Assembly (NCBI GenBank): GCA_017418585.1
Contig: JAFONG010000038.1
Span: 1 to 15,950, forward strand
Direction: 5' to 3'
DNA: 15,950 bases
Origin: Erysipelotrichaceae bacterium
GTDB lineage: Bacteria; Bacillota_I; Bacilli_A; Erysipelotrichales; Erysipelotrichaceae
In this document: positions 1 to 7,121 of the stretch, one piece after another
How positions within the stretch are numbered: the stretch's first letter is position 1
How the letters are laid out: every line of letters begins with the position of its first letter
Notes under the pieces: generated by a model
What the model was told of the DNA's origin: nothing
Database searches by the model: none
The model's input: only the letters and a program-made list of their open reading frames with translations
Translations under genes and position numbers: made by a program

Positions 1-2
1 GA

Positions 3-119
3 GATCTTCACGCTTCTTCTTTTACCTACGAGGAGTTCCTGAAGCGGTCGAAATGGAGTTTCGTGGTGCTGATGGACGATTATTACCGGGATCAAGGAAA
101 CCTGGAAGAGATGTGGTAA
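3..119 (+). CDS. C-terminal fragment of an unidentified protein (5' end outside window)
   Basis: The frame is open from the window edge to a TAA at 117-119 and gives about 38 residues, ending in an acidic, aromatic-rich tail (MDDYYRDQGNLEEMW). A good terminator starts directly at the stop codon, which supports this being the true end of a real gene. No motif is present from which I can name a family, and no function is proposed. Codon use (CTG, GAC, GAG, AAG) resembles the other genes in the window. Strand and frame are fairly secure because of the terminator; identity is unknown. Confidence 0.55.
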   Translation, partial: DLHASSFTYEEFLKRSKWSFVVLMDDYYRDQGNLEEMW

Positions 120-142
120 AGGCACAAAGATGTGCCTTTTTT
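118..142 (+). terminator. Rho-independent terminator of the left-edge gene
   Basis: AAAGGCACA (118-126) pairs perfectly with TGTGCCTTT (131-139) around an AAGA loop, and the T-run continues to 142. It begins inside the stop codon of the upstream gene, so it ends that transcript. Confidence 0.85.
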
Positions 143-200
143 ATTACGAGAAAGACTTCTTATACGTCTTATTTGTTAAAAAAGTAACTATGTGAAAATA

Positions 201-214
201 TGTAAACGTTTACA
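201..214. promoter_or_regulatory. cre-like site (probable CcpA operator)
   Basis: TGTAAACGTTTACA is a perfect 14-base palindrome and fits the Bacillota catabolite-responsive element consensus TGWAANCGNTNWCA at every fixed position. It lies 170 bases upstream of the surface-protein start and 59 bases past the preceding terminator. The surface gene is therefore the only evident target. Whether it represses or activates cannot be said, because the promoter it acts on is not certain. Confidence 0.7.
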
Positions 215-251
215 AAACCATTTATTTCCCTAAAGGAGTTCAGTATAGTTA

Positions 252-265
252 AAATCAGCTGATTT
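252..265. promoter_or_regulatory. Perfect palindrome AAATCAGCTGATTT, possible operator
   Basis: The 14 bases equal their own reverse complement. The arm AATCAG (253-258) recurs as a direct repeat at 270-275, giving three half-sites within 24 bases between the cre-like site and the likely promoter. There is no T-run and no loop, so it is not a terminator. Binding by a dimeric regulator is inferred; I do not recognise the motif. Confidence 0.4.
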
Positions 266-339
266 GTAGAATCAGTCTAACAATATATCTAATTTCAAAA
301 TAAAAAAGGTAAATCACTAAAATATTTAGATTATTAGTT

Positions 340-345
340 TATAAT
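340..345 (+). promoter_or_regulatory. -10 box (TATAAT) of the surface-protein promoter
   Basis: A perfect TATAAT lies 38 bases before the ATG at 384. The ribosome site AAAGGAG (368-374) lies between the two, 9 bases from the ATG. At 17-base spacing the -35 position reads CTAAAA, a poor match, so the promoter would depend on its -10 or on an activator. Confidence 0.5.
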
Positions 346-383
346 TGAAACGATAGTATGTTTTATAAAAGGAGTATTTATTG

Positions 384-2324
384 ATGAAGAATCTGAAGAA
401 GAAACTTTGTCTGCTGGCACTTGTTGCGGCGCTGCTGACTTCGCAGTTTATGACGGTGAAAATCAATGCCGATGAAGAAGAAGTCACAGGTGTAAGCACA
501 GAGAACGTCAACGATGTTGTCGATGCGGACAAGGAAGAAGATCCGTCTTTGGAGATAGAGGTTTCTGCTGAAGAAGCGGAACAGGAAGATAAGAAAGCCA
601 TTGAAGCCAAAGATGAAGCACTTGCTGAAGAAAAGAAAGATGCTTCTGAGGTTAAGAAGGAAGAAGCTTCCGACGATAAGGAAGAAGATCCTGAAGAGAT
701 AAAAGAAGAAGTCAAGGAAGAACTGAAGCTTGATGAAAAAGCCGGCTCTGACGATCTTGCTTTGAATATTGATGAAGAGAAGAAGGAACTGATTGATCTT
801 GAAGCGAAGAATCTTAAGGAACTCGATGCCGATCTGATTGAGAAGGCCGAAGAAAAAGAAGGTCTGAACAAAGAGGAAAAAGAAAAAGAAACGAAGATCA
901 ATGTAGAAGACAATACGATCACCGTATATCCGAACTCTTTATCGGTTACATTCAATGGCCAGGAACATGGTGTTAAAGAGAATTACACGGTTCTTATCGG
1001 TGACAAAAAGTATACTTTGAATCTTACTTTTGAATATACGAAGGACAGTGAAGCGATTGTTGGAAAACCGGTTCATGTCGGAGATTACACGGCAACCCTC
1101 AAGAAGGCAGAACTGCTTGAGGATGGTGCAGATGTTACAGAGAACTACAAAATCGCAGCAAACGATGCTACTGTAAAAATTTCACCAAGAACCGTAACTG
1201 TGAAAGTTGAGGTTGAAAAAGTTAGAGTTGAATGTTCGAAAGTTCAATCATTTGATGTTGGATATTCAATTGTCGGAATTGAAGGTAATCTTGACGATTC
1301 TGAATACAGGCTTGACGAGAGCATGATCGTTTATGAAGGTGACGATCACATTGAATATGTCAGTAGGGAGTATTCAAGCAACCAGGCGTTCAGTTATACA
1401 ACCAAAACTCTGCCTTTGGACAGCAGTAAGTTTAAGTCAAGCAACGAAGACTATGCATTAAACATCAGTTACACCAAAGGAAATACAATTACTCTGGCAG
1501 TCTACAGTATGTCGAATTCGCCTAAGCCTTTACATATGGATGTATATTTCCAAAAGACATCCCTTCCGTATAACGGGCAAACGCAGTCATATCGCCCAAC
1601 TGTAAACGGAAGTTCAGAAAGGTATGTGACTATCAACACGACCATACAGCTTGCAAATCATGACAATATGAACCTTACGATCGTAGTCGATGCCGAAAAA
1701 CTCAGAGTCAGCGGTAAAGACGTAGGAACATATTATGTTGGTAACGGAGATGTGCAGAATGCCATTGTTTCGGCAACCAGCCCGGATGGATTTGACAACA
1801 AAGAATTCATCTATTTCTGTATCGAACATTATGATCAGAAACCGCAGTCCTATAAAGAAAACATTGCTGGCAGTTTAACGATCACTCCTGCACCGCTGTA
1901 TGTCTATGTCACAAACGATGCGAAGCTTCCTGAAGGAATGAAGAGCGTAGACATCAGAAAGAACTACGGCGAAGAAGATCCGGACAGATCTACATGGGTA
2001 TATGTAAACGGACTGTTTGAGGGCGATTCCATACTTGATTATGTCAATATCAATCGCGAACTCGGAGAAGACGTCATCAGAAACACAGACGGATCGATCG
2101 GCGGTTACAGGATTTCCATTACACCTAAAAACCAGAGCGGCAGCGGCTCCGGAGACGAGAGACCTGCCGACAGAAAGATCGCCAAGTCTGCTCCAGAACG
2201 CTCAGAAGCGGAAAGAGTCGATTACATTGAAGCGGTCGCATTTGAAAGAATAGATGAAATACCGCACGAGTATGAGGAATGGCCTTCAGTAGAATATCCG
2301 ACGGGCGGTACAGGCAAGAAATAG
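384..2324 (+). CDS. Secreted MBG-like surface protein, N-terminal part up to an in-frame TAG
   Basis: The ATG at 384 is preferred over the in-frame TTG at 381 because AAAGGAG (368-374) is 9 bases away. The product begins with a Sec signal peptide: KNLKKK, a hydrophobic core (LCLLALVAALL), then a likely cleavage after INA near residue 29. Residues about 30-170 are very rich in Glu, Lys and Asp and probably form an extended or helical stalk. From about 180 on come beta-rich repeats of the MBG type, with marks such as NGQ, GDYTA, ENYKI..NDATVKISPR, GTYYVG, SLTITPAPLYVYV and YGEEDPDRSTWVYVNGLFEGD. It stops at TAG 2322-2324, yet the same frame continues for 381 codons with the missing final strand, the wall spacer and the membrane anchor (next entry). 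As it stands it has a signal peptide but no anchor, so it would be secreted free. The family is inferred from repeat style; ligand and role are unknown. Confidence 0.8.
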   Translation: MKNLKKKLCLLALVAALLTSQFMTVKINADEEEVTGVSTENVNDVVDADKEEDPSLEIEVSAEEAEQEDKKAIEAKDEALAEEKKDASEVKKEEASDDKEEDPEEIKEEVKEELKLDEKAGSDDLALNIDEEKKELIDLEAKNLKELDADLIEKAEEKEGLNKEEKEKETKINVEDNTITVYPNSLSVTFNGQEHGVKENYTVLIGDKKYTLNLTFEYTKDSEAIVGKPVHVGDYTATLKKAELLEDGADVTENYKIAANDATVKISPRTVTVKVEVEKVRVECSKVQSFDVGYSIVGIEGNLDDSEYRLDESMIVYEGDDHIEYVSREYSSNQAFSYTTKTLPLDSSKFKSSNEDYALNISYTKGNTITLAVYSMSNSPKPLHMDVYFQKTSLPYNGQTQSYRPTVNGSSERYVTINTTIQLANHDNMNLTIVVDAEKLRVSGKDVGTYYVGNGDVQNAIVSATSPDGFDNKEFIYFCIEHYDQKPQSYKENIAGSLTITPAPLYVYVTNDAKLPEGMKSVDIRKNYGEEDPDRSTWVYVNGLFEGDSILDYVNINRELGEDVIRNTDGSIGGYRISITPKNQSGSGSGDERPADRKIAKSAPERSEAERVDYIEAVAFERIDEIPHEYEEWPSVEYPTGGTGKK

Positions 2325-2408
2325 AACTATACATTAAAGAATGCCAGTGAAGGCTATCTGTATATCGATCCGATTCCGGTAACGATTACCGCGGAACACA
2401 AGGAAAAG

Positions 2409-3467
2409 ATGTACGGAACGAAGGACCCTAAGCTGACTTATGTCGTATCGGAAGGTCTTGTTAAGAACGAAGTGCTTCCGGAAGGATTTGTAGGTATCGA
2501 CCGTATACCGGGCGAAGATATCGGTACTTATCCGATTCAGCTGACTATCTATCCGAAATCATGCGATCAGGATAAGCCACTGGATTTTGAGGAACCTGGA
2601 ACGGCAGTCCCATTCAATCCGGTTGAAAAGGAAAAAGAAGTCGTTGAGGCGGAACAGGCATACAAGGAAGTTGCAATGAAGAGAGTACTTGCAGATGTCT
2701 ATGAAAAAGAAGTTGCCGTAAAGGAAACCGCCGAACTGAAGTGGGAAGAAGAAAGACCTGGCGGCACCGTCATCATCATCGACAAGGATCCGATCGACGA
2801 CACAACCGAAAAGCAGGTCATCATCAATCCAAACAACTACGATTTCCACCTGGTGGACAGTGAACTGGTCATCAAGGGTACGACACCGATTACTGATCCG
2901 GATCCAGATGATCCTGAACCGACCGTTACGCCGGATCCTACACCTGATCCTGATCCGATTCCGGATCCTGAACCAGCACCTGATCCTGAACCGACACCTG
3001 AACCAATCGTTGAATCAGGACCTGTCGAGACGATCGACGATACACCGGTTCCAATGGCTGCTCCGGGCGGCAGAGGACGTGCATGGGCGCTTCTGAACCT
3101 CATCTGTGCAGTACTTACCGTTCTTTGCGGATTAAGCATGTTTGTGGGATTCCTCAAGGGTCACAAGGACGAGGAAGAGGAAGAAGACGCCAAGAGGCAG
3201 AATGTTCAGAAGTCTGAAGAAGAAGAGGAAGAAAACAAACGTTACAGAAAGGGATCCAAGCTGCTTGGCATCCTGGTAGGTATCGTTGCCGTTATCGCCT
3301 TCATTCTGACCGAGGACATGAGACTGCCGATGGTCTTCACCGACAGATGGACACTGATGATGATCATCATTCTCGCGATCAACCTGCTTGTTGCCTGGTT
3401 TACCAGATACAAGGATAAAGACAAAGAGGACGACGACAGTCAGACGCCCGCTCCGGCAATGAGTTGA
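2409..3467 (+). CDS. C-terminal part of the same surface protein: MBG module, wall spacer, three-helix anchor
   Basis: This is the in-frame continuation of the previous entry. The frame is open from 2325, and residues before the ATG (NYTLKNASEG, then YLYIDPIPVTITAEHKEK) complete the interrupted MBG module. KMYGTKDPKLTY then begins the next one. The ATG at 2409 is only the first Met; AAGGA four bases upstream might permit some re-initiation, but the product would lack a signal peptide. Domains in order: an MBG module with a long charged insert (about residues 65-140), a DPDP/EPTPDP spacer (about 160-200), a helix at AWALLNLICAVLTVL, an acidic loop (KDEEEEED, then EEEEEEN), and two helices around ILVGIVAVIAFILTEDM and WTLMMIIILAINLLVAW. 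The multi-helix anchor replaces an LPXTG sorting motif, which is absent; from memory, similar anchors occur on other Bacillota MBG-type surface proteins. A strong terminator follows. Confidence 0.7.
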   Translation: MYGTKDPKLTYVVSEGLVKNEVLPEGFVGIDRIPGEDIGTYPIQLTIYPKSCDQDKPLDFEEPGTAVPFNPVEKEKEVVEAEQAYKEVAMKRVLADVYEKEVAVKETAELKWEEERPGGTVIIIDKDPIDDTTEKQVIINPNNYDFHLVDSELVIKGTTPITDPDPDDPEPTVTPDPTPDPDPIPDPEPAPDPEPTPEPIVESGPVETIDDTPVPMAAPGGRGRAWALLNLICAVLTVLCGLSMFVGFLKGHKDEEEEEDAKRQNVQKSEEEEEENKRYRKGSKLLGILVGIVAVIAFILTEDMRLPMVFTDRWTLMMIIILAINLLVAWFTRYKDKDKEDDDSQTPAPAMS

Positions 3468-3490
3468 TCGATCATCGATAGAAATGAATC

Positions 3491-3519
3491 AAGGACTTAG
3501 AACCATCTAAGTCCTTTTT
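3491..3519 (+). terminator. Rho-independent terminator after the surface-protein gene
   Basis: AAGGACTTAGA (3491-3501) pairs perfectly over 11 bases with TCTAAGTCCTT (3506-3516) around an ACCA loop, followed by a short T-run. It isolates the surface gene from the chrA pair. Confidence 0.9.
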
Positions 3520-3533
3520 AATACCGGATTGCT

Positions 3534-3542
3534 TGGTATAAT
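3534..3542 (+). promoter_or_regulatory. Extended -10 promoter of the chrA pair
   Basis: TGG followed by TATAAT (3537-3542) forms an extended -10 (TGN-TATAAT). The -35 position holds only terminator T-tract, with no match. Initiation 7 bases past the -10 would be at A3549, four bases before the ATG at 3553. The transcript would then be nearly leaderless. Confidence 0.6.
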
Positions 3543-3552
3543 AGATTCAGAT

Positions 3553-4110
3553 ATGAAAGAAAAACTGAAGCTTCTGTTTCTCACGACTTTCTCCGTCAGT
3601 GCGACGGCGAATTCGGGCTACGCGATCCTGAGCGTTCTGAAGAACCGTTTTGTCGACCGATATAAATGGTTCAGCGAGGAACAGATGAACGATTTCATCG
3701 CACTTGCGCAAAGCACGCCGGGTCCTGTAGCCGTCAGTATCTCTTTTATCATCGGCTATCAGAGTGCCGGTATCCCGGGAGCTATGGCTGCGGTTACGGG
3801 CTGCATTCTTCCGCCTATTCTGGTGATGATGGCTGTGACCTACTTCTATCGGGCCGTTGCCGCCAATCCGTATGTTCGGATCTTCATGCAGGGCATGCAG
3901 GCGGGCGTCTGCGCAATGCTGGCGGATGTCATCCTTTCCCTTTTCAGCAATCTGCTGAAGAAGGATGTCATAATGCACGTCCTTCTGACGGTCCTTTGTT
4001 TTCTGGCTGTCCGATACACGGACCTGTCGGTCTTTGTCCTGCTGCTGATCTGCATCGCCGTTTCTGTCGTTAAGACATTCATCGCCGAAAGGAAGGTGGC
4101 GGAGAAATGA
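3553..4110 (+). CDS. chrA: ChrA-type chromate transporter, half-size subunit 1
   Basis: This 185-residue hydrophobic protein carries the single ChrA domain found in short-chain (paired) CHR transporters, which act in the inner membrane and are linked to chromate efflux. Family marks seen: W-[FS]-SEEQMNDFIALAQSTPGP near residues 35-55, then Gly/Pro-rich helices (IGYQSAGIPGAMAAVTG, CILPP). The Phe-Gly-Gly motif usual near the N-terminus is replaced by SATANSGYAI, whereas subunit 2 retains it. ATG 3553 is chosen rather than TTG 3529, because the latter lies upstream of the -10 box. No Shine-Dalgarno site precedes it. It overlaps the next gene by four bases (ATGA), so the two are co-translated and likely form a heteromer. 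The true substrate is not established; many family members have never been tested with chromate. Confidence 0.85.
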   Translation: MKEKLKLLFLTTFSVSATANSGYAILSVLKNRFVDRYKWFSEEQMNDFIALAQSTPGPVAVSISFIIGYQSAGIPGAMAAVTGCILPPILVMMAVTYFYRAVAANPYVRIFMQGMQAGVCAMLADVILSLFSNLLKKDVIMHVLLTVLCFLAVRYTDLSVFVLLLICIAVSVVKTFIAERKVAEK

Positions 4111-4652
4111 AGATCCTGATCGAAATCATTCTGGCTTTCATGAAGATCGGTTCGATGTCTTTCGGCGGCGCCTACGGGGCGATGGCAATCATCGAGAAGC
4201 AGATCGTAACGATCAACAAGTGGATGAGTATTGCGGAATTCCGCGATCTTGTCGCGATCGATGAACTGACACCAGGTCCGATCCTGATCAATTCGGCAAC
4301 CTATATCGGCATGAAGATCGCCGGTATTCCGGGAGGCATCGCCGCCAGTATCGGCTGTATCATTCCTTCGTTTATCATTTCCCTGATTCTGATCCGGATC
4401 TACCGGAAATACCGCAGGGTATCCTATATCGACGAAAGTATCCTTTCGATCAAATGCATGGCTACGGCGATGATCTTTTCGACTTTTCTGAGCATCCTGC
4501 TGAGTGCCATGTTCCACGGGAATTCCATAGATTATCTGCTGTTGGCAATGGCTGCCGTTTCTTTCTTCCTGTTAAGAAAATACCGGATCAATCCGATCTA
4601 TCTGATGCTTGGATGCGGAACGGTAAGCCTGGTTCTTTCGCTGCTGCATTAA
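4107..4652 (+). CDS. chrA: ChrA-type chromate transporter, half-size subunit 2
   Basis: This 181-residue membrane protein is the partner of the upstream subunit. It keeps the classic N-terminal family motif (MKIGSMSFGGAYGAM, about residues 12-26). Further along are W-MS-AEFRDLVAIDELTPGP (about 39-58), GIPGGIAASIGCIIPSF and several hydrophobic helices. Paired short ChrA proteins are thought to assemble with opposite topology, doing the work of one two-domain ChrA. The ATG lies inside the stop of subunit 1, with a weak GGCGGAG upstream, which indicates translational coupling. No terminator follows; a new promoter for the zinc-ribbon gene lies just past the stop. Confidence 0.88.
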   Translation: MKILIEIILAFMKIGSMSFGGAYGAMAIIEKQIVTINKWMSIAEFRDLVAIDELTPGPILINSATYIGMKIAGIPGGIAASIGCIIPSFIISLILIRIYRKYRRVSYIDESILSIKCMATAMIFSTFLSILLSAMFHGNSIDYLLLAMAAVSFFLLRKYRINPIYLMLGCGTVSLVLSLLH

Positions 4653-4670
4653 ATGGCAGACGTAATTGAA

Positions 4671-4679
4671 TGCTATACT
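4671..4679 (+). promoter_or_regulatory. Extended -10 promoter of the zinc-ribbon/TPM operon
   Basis: TGC followed by TATACT (4674-4679) is an extended -10 with no good -35. It is followed by AAAAGGAGG (4698-4706), an unusually strong ribosome site 9 bases before the ATG at 4716. Read-through from chrA is also possible because no terminator intervenes. Confidence 0.5.
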
Positions 4680-4715
4680 GAAAATAGAGACTGTCAGAAA
4701 AGGAGGTAGAAGGCA

Positions 4716-6341
4716 ATGAAATGTCCCAGCTGTGGCGGGATGCTGTATTTTGATATTAAGAATCAAAGACTGAAATGCCGTAACTGCGATACCGTTCTTG
4801 AGGTGGATGACTATCAGGGCGACAATTCCGCGGATGAATATCTGCTGGAAGATGCCAGACTGTACACATGCAAGAACTGCGGTGCCAGACTGGTTTCAGC
4901 CAGCGAAGAGGCGGTCACGTACTGCAGCTATTGCGGAAGCGAGATGATCCTGGAATCCAGCATGGCCGGCGAGAAGCATCCGAAATTCATCATTCCTTTT
5001 AGAATAAGCAAGAGCCAGTGCAAGAAGATCTACGAGAAAGAGCTGAAGAACAAACTGTATGTTCCCGATGAATTCAAGGATCCGGAGTTCATCGACCGTT
5101 TCCGCCCTTTCTATATCCCTTACTGGATGTATCAGGTCAGTTTCAGAGATGATGAATTCGATCTGGACGGTTACCTCAGCTACACCAGAGGAAGATACGA
5201 CTATCATGAGGAATACAAGATCCGGGCAAGGATCAAAGATCAGGGGATCTATGGTTTGCCTTATGACGCTTCCAGAAACTTTGATGATACGATCGCGGAG
5301 CAGATCGCTCCTTTCAACAAGAAAGACATGACCGACTATAAACCGGGATATCTGGCAGGCATGTATGCCGATTCGCCGAATGTCGATGCTAAGTTGTATG
5401 AAGAGGAAGTCTTGAACAAGGCAACCGATGCGGCGATCCAGGATATAAAAAGAAGTACCGGAGGCATCAATTTGAAGCTTCCTTCTCAGAAAAAGCGTCA
5501 GGAACTTCTGAAAGCCCGTTACGAAGATGAAGATGCTCTGTTTCTTCCGGTATGGTTTTTGACTTGGAAGAAGAACAACAGAGTGGCATATGCAGTCGTA
5601 AACGGTCAGACGGGAAGGATCCATATTGATCTTCCTGCCGATACAAAACAGTTCATTCTGTATACTCTGGCCGGAACGGCACTGCTGTTTGTACTGCTGA
5701 GTCTGTTCGTATCGGTTACGTCCCGTTTCGTGATCTGGTTTGCGGCTCTGCTTGTATACATTGTATCCATCCGTTACCACAAGGAGCTTAAGGAGATTAG
5801 AGATAGAGAGAATCATGTCTTCGACAAGGGCTATCTGATCACGGATCAGGAGGATCTGGAAATGTCGGAAAAGAAAAGAAGCCGTTTAAGAAATAAAGCC
5901 AATTCCCTTTTTGGAAAGATCGGCACGGTAGCGTCTGCGGTGCTGGCGTTCTTCGGCATCGGTTTCCTGATCATCTTCGCCTTGAGCGGACTTATGTATG
6001 ATGAACTGGTATCCCAGACAGGAGCGATCGCCATGACTTTTATCATCCTGTTCTTGCAGGCTTTCCGTTTCGTCAAGACCTTATCCGTAACAAGATATCT
6101 TAAAAACAAGCGTTCTTTCCTGTTTGCGTTGATCGCTCTGGGTTCTGTGATCTATAGCTTTCTGGTAGCGGCAGGCGAACCGGTACAGGACTGGTGGTAC
6201 TATCTGGGCGGACTGATCTGTCTGTCTGCGGCTTCACTGATGGCGATCGATCTGATTACCCGTTACAACGAGGCTTCGACCAGACCGCTTCCGTCTTTCT
6301 ATACCAGGAAAGGAGGAAACGACAGTGCGAAAGAAATTTAA
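4716..6341 (+). CDS. Zinc-ribbon six-helix membrane protein
   Basis: 541 residues. Two CXXC zinc-ribbon pairs sit at the N-terminus: C3/C6 with C21/C24, and C52/C55 with C70/C73. A soluble region of about 230 residues follows, including an aromatic stretch FRPFYIPYWMY (about 129-139) and LPVWFLTW (about 277-284). Six hydrophobic segments come next, at about 313-333, 337-352, 404-427, 435-451, 467-486 and 495-513. The layout recalls the TFIIB-type zinc-ribbon membrane proteins of Bacillota, which in my recollection often sit beside TPM-domain genes, as here. The last 17 bases overlap the TPM gene, indicating coupled expression and probably a shared membrane complex. No enzymatic motif is visible and the biochemical role is unknown. 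Confidence 0.75.
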   Translation: MKCPSCGGMLYFDIKNQRLKCRNCDTVLEVDDYQGDNSADEYLLEDARLYTCKNCGARLVSASEEAVTYCSYCGSEMILESSMAGEKHPKFIIPFRISKSQCKKIYEKELKNKLYVPDEFKDPEFIDRFRPFYIPYWMYQVSFRDDEFDLDGYLSYTRGRYDYHEEYKIRARIKDQGIYGLPYDASRNFDDTIAEQIAPFNKKDMTDYKPGYLAGMYADSPNVDAKLYEEEVLNKATDAAIQDIKRSTGGINLKLPSQKKRQELLKARYEDEDALFLPVWFLTWKKNNRVAYAVVNGQTGRIHIDLPADTKQFILYTLAGTALLFVLLSLFVSVTSRFVIWFAALLVYIVSIRYHKELKEIRDRENHVFDKGYLITDQEDLEMSEKKRSRLRNKANSLFGKIGTVASAVLAFFGIGFLIIFALSGLMYDELVSQTGAIAMTFIILFLQAFRFVKTLSVTRYLKNKRSFLFALIALGSVIYSFLVAAGEPVQDWWYYLGGLICLSAASLMAIDLITRYNEASTRPLPSFYTRKGGNDSAKEI

Positions 6342-7104
6342 TGTTTTCCTTCTGATCCTGTTAACGGTATCGTCTTTACTGATGTCTGCGGCAAAGGATC
6401 TTAAGGCCGACAGCGGCTATCAGATCTACTTCGACGACAGCGAGGATCTTCTTTCCGATCAGGAAGAAAAGATGCTGAAGGAAGAGATGATGAGGATCAC
6501 AGAATATGGCAATGTCGGTTTTGTATCTGTGAGCCAGTATCAGGATACCGGGACTTATGCCAAGAGACTGTACAGAGAGCTTTTTGGTTCAGAGAGCGGT
6601 TTTCTGTTCGTCATAGACATGGGCAGAAGAAACATCTGGATTTACTGCAACGGGGCGATTTACCGTGTCATCAACAAGCCTTACGCCAATACGATCACGG
6701 ACAACGTCTACCGTTATGCCTCCAGAGGGGAATATTACGAATGTGCCAGCCATGTCTATGAACAGGCTTTGATCCTTCTGGAAGGCGGCAGGATATCTCA
6801 GCCGATGAAGTACATCTCCAACCTTCTGATCGCACTGGTATCGGCTCTGCTGATCAACTTCTATGTTCTGATTCTGGGAAGAAAGAAGAATATACTGAAT
6901 CCGGTAAACAATGCTCAGGCATCGATGACTTCTGCGGTAGGCGTCAACATCATGGGAATGGATCTGATCAGATCCAGAAGAACAAGACATGTTGAATCTT
7001 CCGGTGGCGGAGGAGGAAGCTATTCTTCCGGCGGTGGTGGTTCCTCCGGTGGCGGAGGCGGAGGAGGCGGGTCTTCCGGTGGCGGCGGAGGCCACAGCTT
7101 CTGA
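6325..7104 (+). CDS. TPM-domain (YgcG-like) membrane protein with Gly-rich tail
   Basis: 259 residues starting at GTG 6325, with AAAGGAGGA about 7 bases upstream. It has a signal peptide or anchor (residues 1-28), then a TPM fold domain (about 33-155) with typical features: LLSDQEEKMLKEEM, GNVGFVSV, SGFLFVIDMGRRNIWIYCNG and a helical AS.VYEQALILL. A membrane helix lies at about 164-185 and a cytosolic or trailing Arg-rich stretch follows. The end (about 225-259) is almost only Gly and Ser and finishes HSF. TPM proteins include the photosystem II repair factor TLP18.3, an acid phosphatase, but bacterial members are mostly uncharacterised. Catalytic competence cannot be judged here. Overlap with the zinc-ribbon gene and a one-base overlap of its stop with a downstream ATG mark a tight operon. 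Confidence 0.85.
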   Translation: MRKKFNVFLLILLTVSSLLMSAAKDLKADSGYQIYFDDSEDLLSDQEEKMLKEEMMRITEYGNVGFVSVSQYQDTGTYAKRLYRELFGSESGFLFVIDMGRRNIWIYCNGAIYRVINKPYANTITDNVYRYASRGEYYECASHVYEQALILLEGGRISQPMKYISNLLIALVSALLINFYVLILGRKKNILNPVNNAQASMTSAVGVNIMGMDLIRSRRTRHVESSGGGGGSYSSGGGGSSGGGGGGGGSSGGGGGHSF

Positions 7105-7121
7105 TGAAAGAAGGAAACGAT

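Larger units (their letters stand above)
143..383. other. AT-rich intergenic control region
   Basis: About 240 bases without a gene. It holds the cre-like palindrome (201-214), a second palindrome AAATCAGCTGATTT (252-265) with a further AATCAG half-site at 270-275, a possible weak -10 TATAGT at 244-249, and a clear TATAAT at 340-345. I see no start codon with a ribosome site for a small gene before 384. The region is clearly more AT-rich than the flanking genes, as expected for a regulatory stretch. Confidence 0.6.

Noticed and set aside
143..383. Riboswitch or small gene in the left gap
   Set aside because: There is no conserved riboswitch core or terminator/antiterminator pair before 384, and no start codon with a ribosome site gives a credible small protein.
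326..955. 209-residue Ser/Phe-rich minus-strand open frame
   Set aside because: It is the mirror of the Glu/Lys-rich codons (GAA, AAG) of the surface protein, which read as Ser/Phe/Leu backwards. It has no ribosome site and covers the real gene's promoter.
2322..2324. TAG recoded as an amino acid such as pyrrolysine
   Set aside because: Other genes in the window end normally at TAG, and no downstream recoding stem or pyl gene is seen. A plain nonsense change is simpler, although read-through cannot be excluded.
2890..3010. Possible DNA repeat array in the GATCCTGAACC region
   Set aside because: The repetition is at the level of Asp-Pro/Glu-Pro codons in a wall spacer. Units vary in length and there are no regular spacers, so it is neither CRISPR nor a tandem mobile repeat.
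2837..3157. Minus-strand Gly-Ser repeat frame
   Set aside because: It is produced by the GATCC/CCTGA repeats of the Pro/Asp spacer read in reverse; there are no start signals and it overlaps a real gene.
4896..5816. 306-residue minus-strand frame
   Set aside because: It lies wholly inside the zinc-ribbon gene, whose Cys motifs, strong ribosome site and helices are convincing. The shadow has no recognisable motif.
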